Assembly (NCBI GenBank): GCA_025060615.1 | Contig: JANXBS010000009.1 | Location: 62,001-126,000, forward strand | Direction: 5' to 3' | DNA: 64,000 nt | DNA from: Anaerolineae bacterium | GTDB lineage: Bacteria; Chloroflexota; Anaerolineae; DUEN01 | In this document: piece by piece, positions 29,806-38,039 of the stretch | How the letters are laid out: each line of letters begins with the position of its first letter | Position numbering within the stretch: position 1 is the stretch's first letter | Position numbers and translations under genes: made by a program | Notes under the pieces: model-generated | Database searches by the model: none | What the model was told of the DNA's origin: nothing | The model's input: only the letters and a program-made list of their open reading frames with translations

Positions 29806-30690
29806 TCATTCCCCTCGCGTTAGGTCAGTTAATCCTGGAGGGTTCCTATCTGCAGCGTCTGTGACCTCGGCGGGTCCAAAGGAAGCGCTGTAAAGCGTTT
29901 TGACAGAAGCGATGATCCATTCCATCCCCTCGTTCACAATCCCTAAACATCGGCTTGCCATCTGCAGTGCCGGCGCGAACACACGCAGCGGCCTTAGATG
30001 CGCATATGCTATGGCCAGCCCGAGTGTGCTAGCCGAAACGACAAACTTGGCGAGGTCGCTGAGGTGTACGTAGGTAAACTCCTCCAATAGCAACTCTATG
30101 CTGATGTTCAGTACTAATACATAAGCAGTCCGCTCGAGGATCGGCTCGCGCTGGACCAGATACGCAAAGACGCCTGCCGCAAAGCGCATCATGAGGATGC
30201 CCAGGGCCACCCCCATCACCACCACCAATAGCCGATCCGACAAGGCCACCACGGCCACCACGTTGTCCAGGCTGAAAGTTAGATCGGTCAGCTCGATGGC
30301 CAACACGGTCTGCCAGAATCGGCTAACGCCGGCTGTGGTCAAGGAAGGCTCAGCCGGCCCATCTGGCCGGCTCAGGTTTGCAGCGGCCAATTTCAGCAGA
30401 TACAGCGCGCCCAACAGCTTCAACCAGGGGTGGCGTATAACCCAAGTGGCCAAGATCAGCATGAGGCCTCGGCCCAAGTAAGCTCCGAACAACCCTACTC
30501 GCAAGGCGGCCGTCTGTTGCGGCCCCAGTAGCTGATCCAGTGCGTGGCCGAAAGCGGACCACCACCGAGGCCACGGCACCGGGAGATTGTCCGGCAGCGA
30601 GGCAGCCATGGCGCCTAGGACGGCGGCGTTGTCCAGCGAGAGGACGCCTTCCAAGAAGACCAACTGAACGACGACCAGAATCGTTGTCAT
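29806..30690 (-). CDS. TerC family integral membrane protein
   Basis: 294 residues, seven to nine helices. Both family hallmarks with membrane-embedded acidic residues are present: LEGVLSLDNAAVLGAMA (residues 13-29) and ELTDLTFSLDNVVAVVALS (about 133-151). Relatives (YkoY, YceF/MeeY, Alx) export manganese, some co-translationally with secreted metalloenzymes. The C-terminal 45 residues are soluble. A structured leader precedes it. Confidence 0.9.
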   Translation of the reverse strand: MTTILVVVQLVFLEGVLSLDNAAVLGAMAASLPDNLPVPWPRWWSAFGHALDQLLGPQQTAALRVGLFGAYLGRGLMLILATWVIRHPWLKLLGALYLLKLAAANLSRPDGPAEPSLTTAGVSRFWQTVLAIELTDLTFSLDNVVAVVALSDRLLVVVMGVALGILMMRFAAGVFAYLVQREPILERTAYVLVLNISIELLLEEFTYVHLSDLAKFVVSASTLGLAIAYAHLRPLRVFAPALQMASRCLGIVNEGMEWIIASVKTLYSASFGPAEVTDAADRNPPGLTDLTRGE

Positions 30691-30703
30691 TTCAGCATCC
30701 TTC

Positions 30704-30840
30704 CCAGCTGCCCTCCGGCGAAAAAGGCCACTACGCAGATCCAGGAGGAGCGCTCCTCCGGAGATCTCAGCTCCTCAAAGAGGGCAGCCCGGCTGTTTGA
30801 AAGCCAGTTTTAGATCTAGCGTGATCAAGTCTACTCCCAC
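30704..30840 (-). promoter_or_regulatory. Structured leader of the terC gene
   Basis: On the minus strand GCTGCCCTC (30780-30788) can pair perfectly with GAGGGCAGC (30707-30715), closing a domain that contains the 16-nt palindrome GGAGGAGCGCTCCTCC (30744-30759) flanked by AGATC/GATCT. The 3' arm ends 8 nt before the AAGGA ribosome site. GGGAGTAG at about 30832-30839 is reminiscent of loop 1 of the yybP-ykoY manganese riboswitch, which often precedes terC-type genes, but the second conserved loop was not found. Confidence 0.45.
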
Positions 30841-30892
30841 TTGGTTCATCCCTCTGCTTCTCCCTGAGTAAGAGCCTGGCCGAACATCTCAC

Positions 30893-30925
30893 TGGGTAGA
30901 CAAAGGCAACGCCTTCGCCTACCCA
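30893..30925 (-). terminator. Hairpin after the DUF4129 gene
   Basis: TGGGTAG and CTACCCA arms with an inner AAGGC/GCCTT stem, starting 10 nt past the stop. There is no T-run on either side, so this is a transcript-end or mRNA-protecting hairpin rather than a classical intrinsic terminator. Confidence 0.4.
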
Positions 30926-30934
30926 TAAACACCT

Positions 30935-32440
30935 CTAGGCCTCATGACCATCCCGAGCGGCCAAGGCTGCCCGCAGCTCCTCCCATGATTGGCGAGCGCG
31001 TTCGGCATGTTCCACCGTCGGCACATCCGGGTTGTAACGAGCCTGAACATACTCGTCTGTGACGGTGTCTAAAGCGCCCGGAGCGTTCGGAAACAGCCCC
31101 ACCAGCGTATCCCGATACTCGATAGGGGTTTGCCCTCGCGCCCGGGGCACTCCCCGTTCTCCGGCCATGGCCAGCAATGCCTGGTAGATCGCCCGAATGG
31201 CACGCCGGGTGTCAGGCTCGCCTTCCAGCGAGAGGAACGGATTTAGAACCCTCGCGGGTGCCCGCCGCCAACGCTCCAGCCAGTGACGCCACAACCGGGA
31301 CAACTGAGCCGCCAACAGATCGCGCGACAGGATGAGCTCTCGCGTCTCATCGACCTCGTCCTGCATTTGCGCCCAAAACCGCTGCAGGGCTAGGACAAAG
31401 GCCATCGCGATCGCCAGGATCAATGCTGTTAATCCGATCCAACGAAATGCCTCGGTCAGGGCCGGCGAAACTCCTATCGGCTGCCCTCGCGCCATCTCCT
31501 CGAACTGGCGTTGGAAATCCGGGACTTGGAGAGGCTCGCGTGGGGAGGACGTTCCGAACTGCGAGCGCAGCCAATGAATCAAGGGCTCCAGGATCAGGAA
31601 GACTAGATAGGCGACCACGTAGAGCAGGTAATAGAGCAACTGCCCCAAGACGTTCAAAAGCACAGAGGCGCCACTGAGCGCCCGCGCGACCGTCTCCGGC
31701 GCAATCAAAACGCTCAGGATGAGCCCAAGCGCTAGCAGCCCGGCGATGACTGAAGCAACGCTGGCCAGCCAATAGCGGTTGAGCTTCAGCTCGGCTTCAG
31801 CCTGGCGTCGTCCCGACGCGCGCGCGGCCTCCAAGCTGGAAAAAGCCAGGGCTGCCATGCCCGTGGCGAAGAAGATGAGCACCGTGCGGCCTGTGCCGGC
31901 CGGGAGATCCCCACCTGCGGCATTTGTCGCAATCACGGCCAAGGTCAACGCGACAAACCCGGCGACAAAGGTCCCCCAAACGTCCTCATGAGTCAGCGGG
32001 CACTGCCCGCCCTGCACCCCTCGTAGCCAAAGGTACGCGCCGGCTAGCAACGTGACGATCGGCGCCGGCACTTCCTCGCCCCAATGTGTCAGGCGCAAGC
32101 CCAGCGCGCTTACCCAGCGCACATCCCATAGGCGATATTGTTGCCCGTAGAACTGCCACCACAGTACCAGGGCGAGGGCCAGCAGGCCGCTTCCAGCGAC
32201 CATCAGGCGCTGACGGCACAAGCCTGAAGGGATTTGAACGCCCCCCGCCCGACGCGTGACAGCCAACGCGCTCAGAAACAGCCCGATCAGCAGTGGCATC
32301 GACAGCAACGCCCCCGAATACGAGGGCGTAAACCAGCGACGGAAGAGCTCCAGCCACAGCCAGAGCCAACACGCCCGTAACACGGCCACCGCCAGCGGCA
32401 ACATGACCCCTTTAAGCCAATTCCAGCGATCCCAGCTCAC
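30935..32440 (-). CDS. Membrane protein with C-terminal DUF4129 domain
   Basis: About 501 residues. Ten or so hydrophobic segments up to residue 355, then a soluble C-terminal domain with GVPRARGQTPIEYRDTLVGL and VTDEYVQARYNP, typical of DUF4129. Usually found with MoxR, DUF58 and a transglutaminase-like protein; here the transglutaminase is absent. The start is uncertain: GTG at 32440 (GGAG eight bases ahead) is chosen; ATG 32464 and ATG 32404 are alternatives. The GTG overlaps DUF58 by 29 nt. Confidence 0.82.
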   Translation of the reverse strand: MSWDRWNWLKGVMLPLAVAVLRACWLWLWLELFRRWFTPSYSGALLSMPLLIGLFLSALAVTRRAGGVQIPSGLCRQRLMVAGSGLLALALVLWWQFYGQQYRLWDVRWVSALGLRLTHWGEEVPAPIVTLLAGAYLWLRGVQGGQCPLTHEDVWGTFVAGFVALTLAVIATNAAGGDLPAGTGRTVLIFFATGMAALAFSSLEAARASGRRQAEAELKLNRYWLASVASVIAGLLALGLILSVLIAPETVARALSGASVLLNVLGQLLYYLLYVVAYLVFLILEPLIHWLRSQFGTSSPREPLQVPDFQRQFEEMARGQPIGVSPALTEAFRWIGLTALILAIAMAFVLALQRFWAQMQDEVDETRELILSRDLLAAQLSRLWRHWLERWRRAPARVLNPFLSLEGEPDTRRAIRAIYQALLAMAGERGVPRARGQTPIEYRDTLVGLFPNAPGALDTVTDEYVQARYNPDVPTVEHAERARQSWEELRAALAARDGHEA

Positions 32441-33629
32441 GCCACGTCTCCTGTCCGCCCACATGGTAGTAACGAACTCCCGGCAACGGCCTGTCCAAAC
32501 GAGCCTTCCCCAGCGCCACCAATGCCGCGCCGAGCTCGCGGCGTTGCAGGTCCATCAGCACCTCACACAGGCGATCATTGATGACCGGGGTGACCACCAC
32601 GATGGTAGTACCATAGCGCAGCCCCCGGGATTCCAGGAGCGTCACCGCCTCAATCGGCCAGCGCCCATATCCGACCACTTTCGCCAATGCCTCCAGGATC
32701 CAAAAGAGCTGATCCGGATGGCTCCCGGGCCGGATGCGGATCCGTTCACCTCCCGGCTGAGCCACTGAGTTCACGTACAACCCTACCGGATGGCCCTCTT
32801 CCCAGGCCCAGCGGGCGATGGAGGCAGCAGTCATGATGGCGAACTCCTGCAGCTCCGGATCTATGCCTTCGTAGACGCGATCAAAGGTGTTGACGTTGAG
32901 GAAAATCGCCAGAGGGCGGCTCGCAGATGGCTCAAACACCTTGGTCTGTAGCGCCTGTCGTCGGGCTGTGGCTTTCCAATGGATGTAGCGAAAGCTATCG
33001 CCGGGCACGTATTCCCGCGCGCCCATCAGGCGAATGGGGTCTTCGATCTCCCGACGCGGCGTCTTGAAATCGCCGAACGGGTGACGGGCCGGCAGCCCGA
33101 GCGCGGTGAGGGGGACGATTCTGGGGTAGACGAAGACGAATTGCTTATCCGGTAGTTTCTCGCGCTGGACAGCGAACCCGAAGATATCCCCTGAGGAGAT
33201 CTCCACCGGCCCGAATTGCCAGGCGCCTCGGCGCGTGCCGCGCAGCCGATAATGGCGCGTGACCTTTTCGTACCAGCGGAGCGAGAGGAGGTTGACCAGC
33301 ACCCGGCGGCGCGGGAGGTGACTATAGTGCACGCGGCCAGGCGCGATCTCCAGATCTGCTGGAAATTCGTCTTCGGCGCGCAGCCAGGCCAGCGGCAGCG
33401 GCTTGGCGTTGACGATCTCCACATACAGATCCGTCTCCTCGCCGAAAAACAGGCGCGTCGAGCCGAAACGCCGCCGGTAGCTGACGCCGGCCAGACAGTA
33501 CCGCGTCCATAAAAGCGAAGCCAAGCCCACCAGTGCCATGAGCAGGCTCATCAAAAACAAGAGATCGTGGCGCAGAAGAACGCTCACCAGCGCCACCAGG
33601 GCGATGACTCCCCACCATGTTTTGCTCAT
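32412..33629 (-). CDS. DUF58 domain protein
   Basis: 405 residues. Two membrane helices at the N-terminus (WGVIALVALVSVLL, LLFLMSLLMALVGLASLLW), then a beta-rich region and the DUF58 signature VPGDSFRYIHWKATARRQALQTKVFE followed by a von Willebrand-like fold (FLNVNTFDRVYEGIDPELQE). DUF58 proteins pair with MoxR ATPases in complexes that remodel or assemble proteins. Its ATG overlaps the moxR stop as ATGA. Confidence 0.92.
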   Translation of the reverse strand: MSKTWWGVIALVALVSVLLRHDLLFLMSLLMALVGLASLLWTRYCLAGVSYRRRFGSTRLFFGEETDLYVEIVNAKPLPLAWLRAEDEFPADLEIAPGRVHYSHLPRRRVLVNLLSLRWYEKVTRHYRLRGTRRGAWQFGPVEISSGDIFGFAVQREKLPDKQFVFVYPRIVPLTALGLPARHPFGDFKTPRREIEDPIRLMGAREYVPGDSFRYIHWKATARRQALQTKVFEPSASRPLAIFLNVNTFDRVYEGIDPELQEFAIMTAASIARWAWEEGHPVGLYVNSVAQPGGERIRIRPGSHPDQLFWILEALAKVVGYGRWPIEAVTLLESRGLRYGTTIVVVTPVINDRLCEVLMDLQRRELGAALVALGKARLDRPLPGVRYYHVGGQETWRELGSLELA

Positions 33630-34603
33630 GAGCCAAGCGCTCCTTCCTCCCACACCTCTTCCACGGGCACGGCCACCCGTTCAAGGAGCTCCTTTAGCAC
33701 TTCCACAGCCGAACGGCCGCGCAGACGCGCCTCCGAGCTCAAGATCAGGCGATGTGCCAGCACTGGGATCGCCAGATGTTTGACATCATCAGGGATCACG
33801 TAGCTGCGCCCACGGAGGGCCGCTAACGCTTGACTGGTGCGATGCAATGCCAGGCTGCCGCGCGGGCTCACCCCCAGCGCGATGGCTGGATCCGAGCGTG
33901 AGGCGCGTACCATGTCAAGTATGTAGTCCTCCAGCGCCGGATGGACATACACCTGTCGGCAGATGGCGCTTGCCTGTCGGATCTCCTCGGCGGTGACCAC
34001 TGGCTCGATCCGCGAGAGGGGATCGTCCGCCCGAAAGCGGCGCAAGATCGTTCGTTCCTCTTCTCGATCAGGGTACCCGATCGCCACGCGCATCAGAAAG
34101 CGGTCCACTTGCGCTTCGGGCAGCGGAAAGGTACCCTCTAGCTCCACCGGATTCTGGGTGGCCAGCACGAGGAAGGGGCGCGGCAATGGGCGCGTCACGC
34201 CATCCACCGTCACCTGACGCTCTTCCATCGCCTCCAGCAACGCTGATTGCGTGCGCGGGCCGGCCCGATTGATCTCATCAGCCAGCACGATCTGCGCCAT
34301 TACCGGCCCCGGCCGATACTCAAACTCGCCCGTCTTCTGGTTGAAGACGCTCACCCCGGTGATATCGGATGGAAGCAGGTCAGGGGTGAACTGGATGCGC
34401 TGGAAGGTGCATCCCAACGAGCGCGCTAGCGTCTTCGCCAGCGTGGTCTTGCCGATGCCGGGGACGTCCTCCAAGAGCACATGCCCTTCGCAGAGAAGCG
34501 CCACCAATAGCAGCTCGACCACTTCGTCTTTGCCTACGATCACCTGGGCCACGTTCTCGCGCACAGCCCGAGCAATCCGTTGAACTTTGGCTGTATTGGT
34601 CAA
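33626..34603 (-). CDS. MoxR family AAA+ ATPase
   Basis: 325 residues from a TTG start, which has AAAGGAG seven bases upstream; the open frame continues 28 codons further but overlaps DUF6062. Walker A GIGKTTLAKTLA (about 48), Walker B VLADEINRAGPRTQSALLEA, sensor 1 VLATQNPVELEGTFPLPEAQ, arginine finger region DRFLMRVAIGYPD, and lid domain GVSPRGSLAL. MoxR ATPases act as chaperones for protein or cofactor assembly with DUF58 partners. Confidence 0.95.
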   Translation of the reverse strand: MTNTAKVQRIARAVRENVAQVIVGKDEVVELLLVALLCEGHVLLEDVPGIGKTTLAKTLARSLGCTFQRIQFTPDLLPSDITGVSVFNQKTGEFEYRPGPVMAQIVLADEINRAGPRTQSALLEAMEERQVTVDGVTRPLPRPFLVLATQNPVELEGTFPLPEAQVDRFLMRVAIGYPDREEERTILRRFRADDPLSRIEPVVTAEEIRQASAICRQVYVHPALEDYILDMVRASRSDPAIALGVSPRGSLALHRTSQALAALRGRSYVIPDDVKHLAIPVLAHRLILSSEARLRGRSAVEVLKELLERVAVPVEEVWEEGALGS

Positions 34604-34619
34604 GATCTCACTCCTTTCG

Positions 34620-35318
34620 TTACCGATCGCCGGAGAGGCTGGCCAGCGCCCGCAGCCAGCTATCTCCTTCAGGGCCGAAGCCCTCATGGCGAAAACGATA
34701 GTCGTTCTTGCGGATGAACTCGTTCAATTCCGCTAGCAGCCGCTGCCAGATGGCGCGCTGCGCGGCGAGCAGCGATCGCCGTTGCTCATCATCCCCCGCC
34801 TGGGCCAGCGCCTGGCGCAAATGAGGTAGGCAAAGCCCGGCGCTAGAGGCAAACGCCGGCTCCAAACGGGCATCGCCCAAACGGCGCAGCAACTCGCGCA
34901 GGTAAATGCGTTCCATCTCCTCCTGGTGAACGCAGACAGGGCATGGACCCTGCGGCGCTAGCCGGCCGGCCACTTCAGCCCCCTCTGACGGCGAGAGGGG
35001 CCACAGACGACGCCTTTCATCGCTCGTCTCTCGCCCTAGTTCCTGCAACACCGTATCCAGCACGTCCCGATAGATCAGCGCGATTCCCAGGTTGCCCCCT
35101 CGGATGGCCGCCATCATCCAGGCGTGGCGATGACAGAGGCCGCGTGCCGTGCGGATGCGCTCGCGCACGCCGGGGTCGTTCACGCTTTCGTATAACAGCC
35201 GATCGAGGTGTTGCGCGGCGACCTGCTGACCAAGCCGGCAGATGGGGCATCCTGCCTGGCTTAGGGCCTCCAGCAAATCGTGATAAGCACGGGAGTGAGG
35301 CGAAGGCAAGCTCGCCAT
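34620..35318 (-). CDS. DUF6062 family cysteine-rich protein
   Basis: 232 residues, soluble and helical. Four Cys/His sites suggest metal binding: CPIC (residues 24-27), CHRHAW (about 62-67), CPVC (about 126-129) and CLPHL. The two halves are similar (CPIC...GLCHRH and CPVC...GLCLPH), implying an internal duplication. No enzymatic motif was recognised. It is the first gene of the MoxR operon, 16 nt ahead of the moxR start, behind a short RNA ending in an intrinsic terminator. Confidence 0.75.
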   Translation of the reverse strand: MASLPSPHSRAYHDLLEALSQAGCPICRLGQQVAAQHLDRLLYESVNDPGVRERIRTARGLCHRHAWMMAAIRGGNLGIALIYRDVLDTVLQELGRETSDERRRLWPLSPSEGAEVAGRLAPQGPCPVCVHQEEMERIYLRELLRRLGDARLEPAFASSAGLCLPHLRQALAQAGDDEQRRSLLAAQRAIWQRLLAELNEFIRKNDYRFRHEGFGPEGDSWLRALASLSGDR

Positions 35319-35353
35319 AGCCCTTCCTTGTGGAGACGGTTCAGGATACCAAC

Positions 35354-35446
35354 AAAAAAGCCTCTACCACCTCACCGAGTACGGGGTAGAGGCTATCAGT
35401 CGCAAAGCGACGGTTACACGCGAGCCTCATCGCGTTAAATGGATCA
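35354..35446 (-). ncRNA. Short structured transcript ending in an intrinsic terminator (attenuator or small RNA)
   Basis: From the predicted start near 35446 the minus-strand RNA forms CGCG/CGCG (35419-35434), GTCGC/GCGAC (35399-35411) and then a strong terminator: AGCCTCTACC/GGTAGAGGCT (35359-35394) followed by six T (35354-35359). The DUF6062 ATG lies only 36 nt beyond. It is either a conditional attenuator for the MoxR operon or a small RNA of about 93 nt. No known riboswitch or T-box was recognised. Confidence 0.65.
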
Positions 35447-35452
35447 AACCTC

Positions 35453-35481
35453 ATTGTATTTCAGATAAGCGCAGATGTCAA
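35453..35481 (-). promoter_or_regulatory. Promoter of the short RNA and the MoxR operon
   Basis: Minus-strand TTGACA (35476-35481), 17-nt spacer, TACAAT (35453-35458). Confidence 0.8.
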
Positions 35482-35526
35482 ACCAGCCGCAATGGGGCTG
35501 GACTTTTCATAGACGGACGTGGACGA

Positions 35527-35555
35527 TTGAGAAATCAGGCGAGGTAACGTATAAT
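35527..35555 (+). promoter_or_regulatory. Promoter of the YfhO-like gene
   Basis: TTGAGA (35527-35532), 17-nt spacer, TATAAT (35550-35555), divergent from the MoxR operon promoter. Confidence 0.8.
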
Positions 35556-35601
35556 GCCGGTGGTGTGAAAAGCGATCACCCGACGAGAAGCGAGCACCCC
35601 G

Positions 35602-37923
35602 TTGGCTAGACACTTGCGAACTCGGTACGGCACTCATCTCCTGGATGCCTTGTTGCTGGCGGCCCTTTGTTTGCTCTTCTTTTGGCGGGACTTGACGCCG
35701 ATTTGGGCAGACCGCCGCAGCTTCGCGGCGGGCGATTTCACCGATCACTTTTATGCGTTTGCTCGCTACGAGGCCAGCCGCCTTCACGCGGGGCATTTGC
35801 CCTTATGGAATCCCTACACCTATGCCGGCCATCCCTTCCTGGCCGATATCCAATCGGCGGTGTTTTACCCGGTCCGCCTGTTGACTATACTGCTCACTTG
35901 GTTGGCGGGGCGTAGTTTCTCTCTGCACGCGCTGGAGCTGGAGGCGTTGGCCCATTTCCCACTCGTCGCTATCTCCACCTATTGGCTGGCCCGTCGTTGG
36001 ACTGATAGCCGTGTGGGCGGGTTAGTAACGGCGATCACCTTCACCTTCAGCGGCTATCTGACCAGCTATCCACCGCTCCAACTGGCCATCCTCGAGACGC
36101 AGGCCTGGATGCCATTGATCCTTCTCTGCCTGGACCTGGCCGGCATCCGGTTGGCGGCCGGAGACAGACGAGCTGCCGCGCGCTGGAGCGTCGCTGCGGG
36201 CTTGCTGTGGGGCATTTCCATCTTGGCCGGACATCCCCAGGCTGCCTTGCTCGTGGGCTATGGCAGCCTTGCCTTTGCCCTCTTTCGCCTGCTTCCTCCC
36301 GCTCCGATCTCCAACCTAGGATTCGTCGCCCTGTTCGGCCTGGTGGGGCTGGGCACAGCGATGGTGCAATTGCTGCCATCATGGGAGTTTATGCGCCTGT
36401 CCACCAGAGCCAGCATCAGCTTTGCCGAGGCGGGCAGCGGCTTCACCCCTTACGACTTGCTACAGTTGATCCTTCCAGCAGTCGCGGTCCCCTTTCCCGC
36501 CCTCTATGTCGGCGTATTGCCACTTGGATTGGCTGTCGTGGCTTTCGTTCGCAGCATAGAGCGCCCGCCGCACACAGGGCGAGAAACGCCTGATGCAGCC
36601 TTTCTACCCCCCTTGTATTCGACCTCGTACCTCTACTTTTGGGGGGGCATTGGGCTATTGGCGCTTTTGCTGTCCTTCGGTAAGCTTCTGCCTGTCTATC
36701 AGGTCTTCTACCTCTTGGCCCCTGGCTGGCGTTGGTTCCGCCACCAGGAGCGGGCAGTCGTTTGGACGGTATGGGCCATTGCATTGCTGGCCGGATATGG
36801 CGCAGCCTGGCTAACCGCCTTGCGGTCCTCGACGGAAACGGATGAGAGTAGATTGATGGATCGCCGGCTCTGGCGCGGGCTGATTCGGGGATATGCTTGG
36901 GCGGCATTGGGAGCGCTGGCCCTGGCGTTGCTGTTCTTCGCCGGATATCAGGCGGGAAGGGAGGCATTGTGGGGGTTTACGGCGGCCACGCTGTTCCTGG
37001 CATCCCTGTTGGGGCTCTCGGCGATGGCCGCGCGCTATCGCCATCCGGCGCTGCTGTGCGGGGTGTTGGTGCTTGACCTGTTTACGCTCAACGTGGGCCA
37101 TCACAGTGGCGCGGCCATCGCCGATCCTTTCCCGCCGAACCCCGTGCTGACAGTCCCTCTGGCCGATGCTGAGCCGTTCCGAATCGTCAACGAAGGCCAA
37201 CTGCCGGAAAATTACGGTATGGTGTATGGCCTGGAGGATCTCGGCGGCGAAAGCCCGCTGCGATTGGCGCGCTACCAGACGTTCCTCGACCACGTCCCAC
37301 GAGCTAGGGCATGGAGGCTGCTGAACGTCCGGTATGTGCTGACCGATCGCGAGGAATTGGATATGCCGGCTGAACGTGTTGCCATTGGAGAGGGTCAGAA
37401 CGGCAGGCCTGTCTACTTGTATCGCCTGACGGATAGCGGCGCGCGAGCCTGGCTGGCCGGTGAGGTAGTGATCGAGCCAGACGAGGATCGCCTATGGCAG
37501 CGATTGGCGTCTGATGATTTCGACCCGGCGCGGCAGGTGTTGCTGCCCTCCCTGCCGGAAGGCTTTCATGCGGAGAGCAAAGCCGGGTGCGATGGGCGCA
37601 TTGTCTGGCAAGAGCGGCGGCCTGAGTTCCTGATGCTAGAGGTGAGCACCGCGCGCCCCTGTGTATTGGTGCTCAGCGAGCTAGACTACCCAGGCTGGCA
37701 GGCGCTAGTGAACGGCCAGCGCACGCCGATCGAGCGGGCCAACGGCGTCCTGCGCGCCCTCGCGCTTCCTGCAGGCACCCATCAGGTGGTGATGCGTTTT
37801 CGTCCGGCCTCGTTGCAGTGGGGCGCAGGGATCTCTCTGGTGATCCTTTTGGGAGCAGTAGGAGGCTTAGTCATCACGCAGTCGTTAGGAGATGTAAAGA
37901 AGGACTTTTTACTCTCTATCTGA
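35602..37923 (+). CDS. YfhO-like polytopic membrane protein
   Basis: 773 residues, with roughly 12-14 membrane helices to residue 495 and a soluble C-terminal region. The N-terminus has FAAGDFTDHFYAFARYEASR and LPLWNPYTYAGHPFLADIQS, the pattern of GT-C fold YfhO-like proteins (Asp/Glu/His-rich first loop). The C-terminus ends with LSELDYPGWQALVNGQRTPI, also typical. Likely a membrane glycosyltransferase using a lipid-linked sugar. The start is TTG, with no good ribosome site, about 40 nt from the predicted transcription start. Confidence 0.83.
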   Translation: MARHLRTRYGTHLLDALLLAALCLLFFWRDLTPIWADRRSFAAGDFTDHFYAFARYEASRLHAGHLPLWNPYTYAGHPFLADIQSAVFYPVRLLTILLTWLAGRSFSLHALELEALAHFPLVAISTYWLARRWTDSRVGGLVTAITFTFSGYLTSYPPLQLAILETQAWMPLILLCLDLAGIRLAAGDRRAAARWSVAAGLLWGISILAGHPQAALLVGYGSLAFALFRLLPPAPISNLGFVALFGLVGLGTAMVQLLPSWEFMRLSTRASISFAEAGSGFTPYDLLQLILPAVAVPFPALYVGVLPLGLAVVAFVRSIERPPHTGRETPDAAFLPPLYSTSYLYFWGGIGLLALLLSFGKLLPVYQVFYLLAPGWRWFRHQERAVVWTVWAIALLAGYGAAWLTALRSSTETDESRLMDRRLWRGLIRGYAWAALGALALALLFFAGYQAGREALWGFTAATLFLASLLGLSAMAARYRHPALLCGVLVLDLFTLNVGHHSGAAIADPFPPNPVLTVPLADAEPFRIVNEGQLPENYGMVYGLEDLGGESPLRLARYQTFLDHVPRARAWRLLNVRYVLTDREELDMPAERVAIGEGQNGRPVYLYRLTDSGARAWLAGEVVIEPDEDRLWQRLASDDFDPARQVLLPSLPEGFHAESKAGCDGRIVWQERRPEFLMLEVSTARPCVLVLSELDYPGWQALVNGQRTPIERANGVLRALALPAGTHQVVMRFRPASLQWGAGISLVILLGAVGGLVITQSLGDVKKDFLLSI

Positions 37924-38039
37924 GCAATATGATCGCTATCCGTCTCCCGCTTTCAGCGAACTGCCACACCTACTCTAGGAAAGCATATCCCTCGGCGAGA
38001 TGTGGCTTTGCAAACCACACGTCGCAATATGGATGAGCG

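Noticed and set aside
30704-30840. yybP-ykoY manganese riboswitch upstream of terC
   Set aside because: Only one of the two conserved loops was seen. Listed as a structured leader instead of a named riboswitch.
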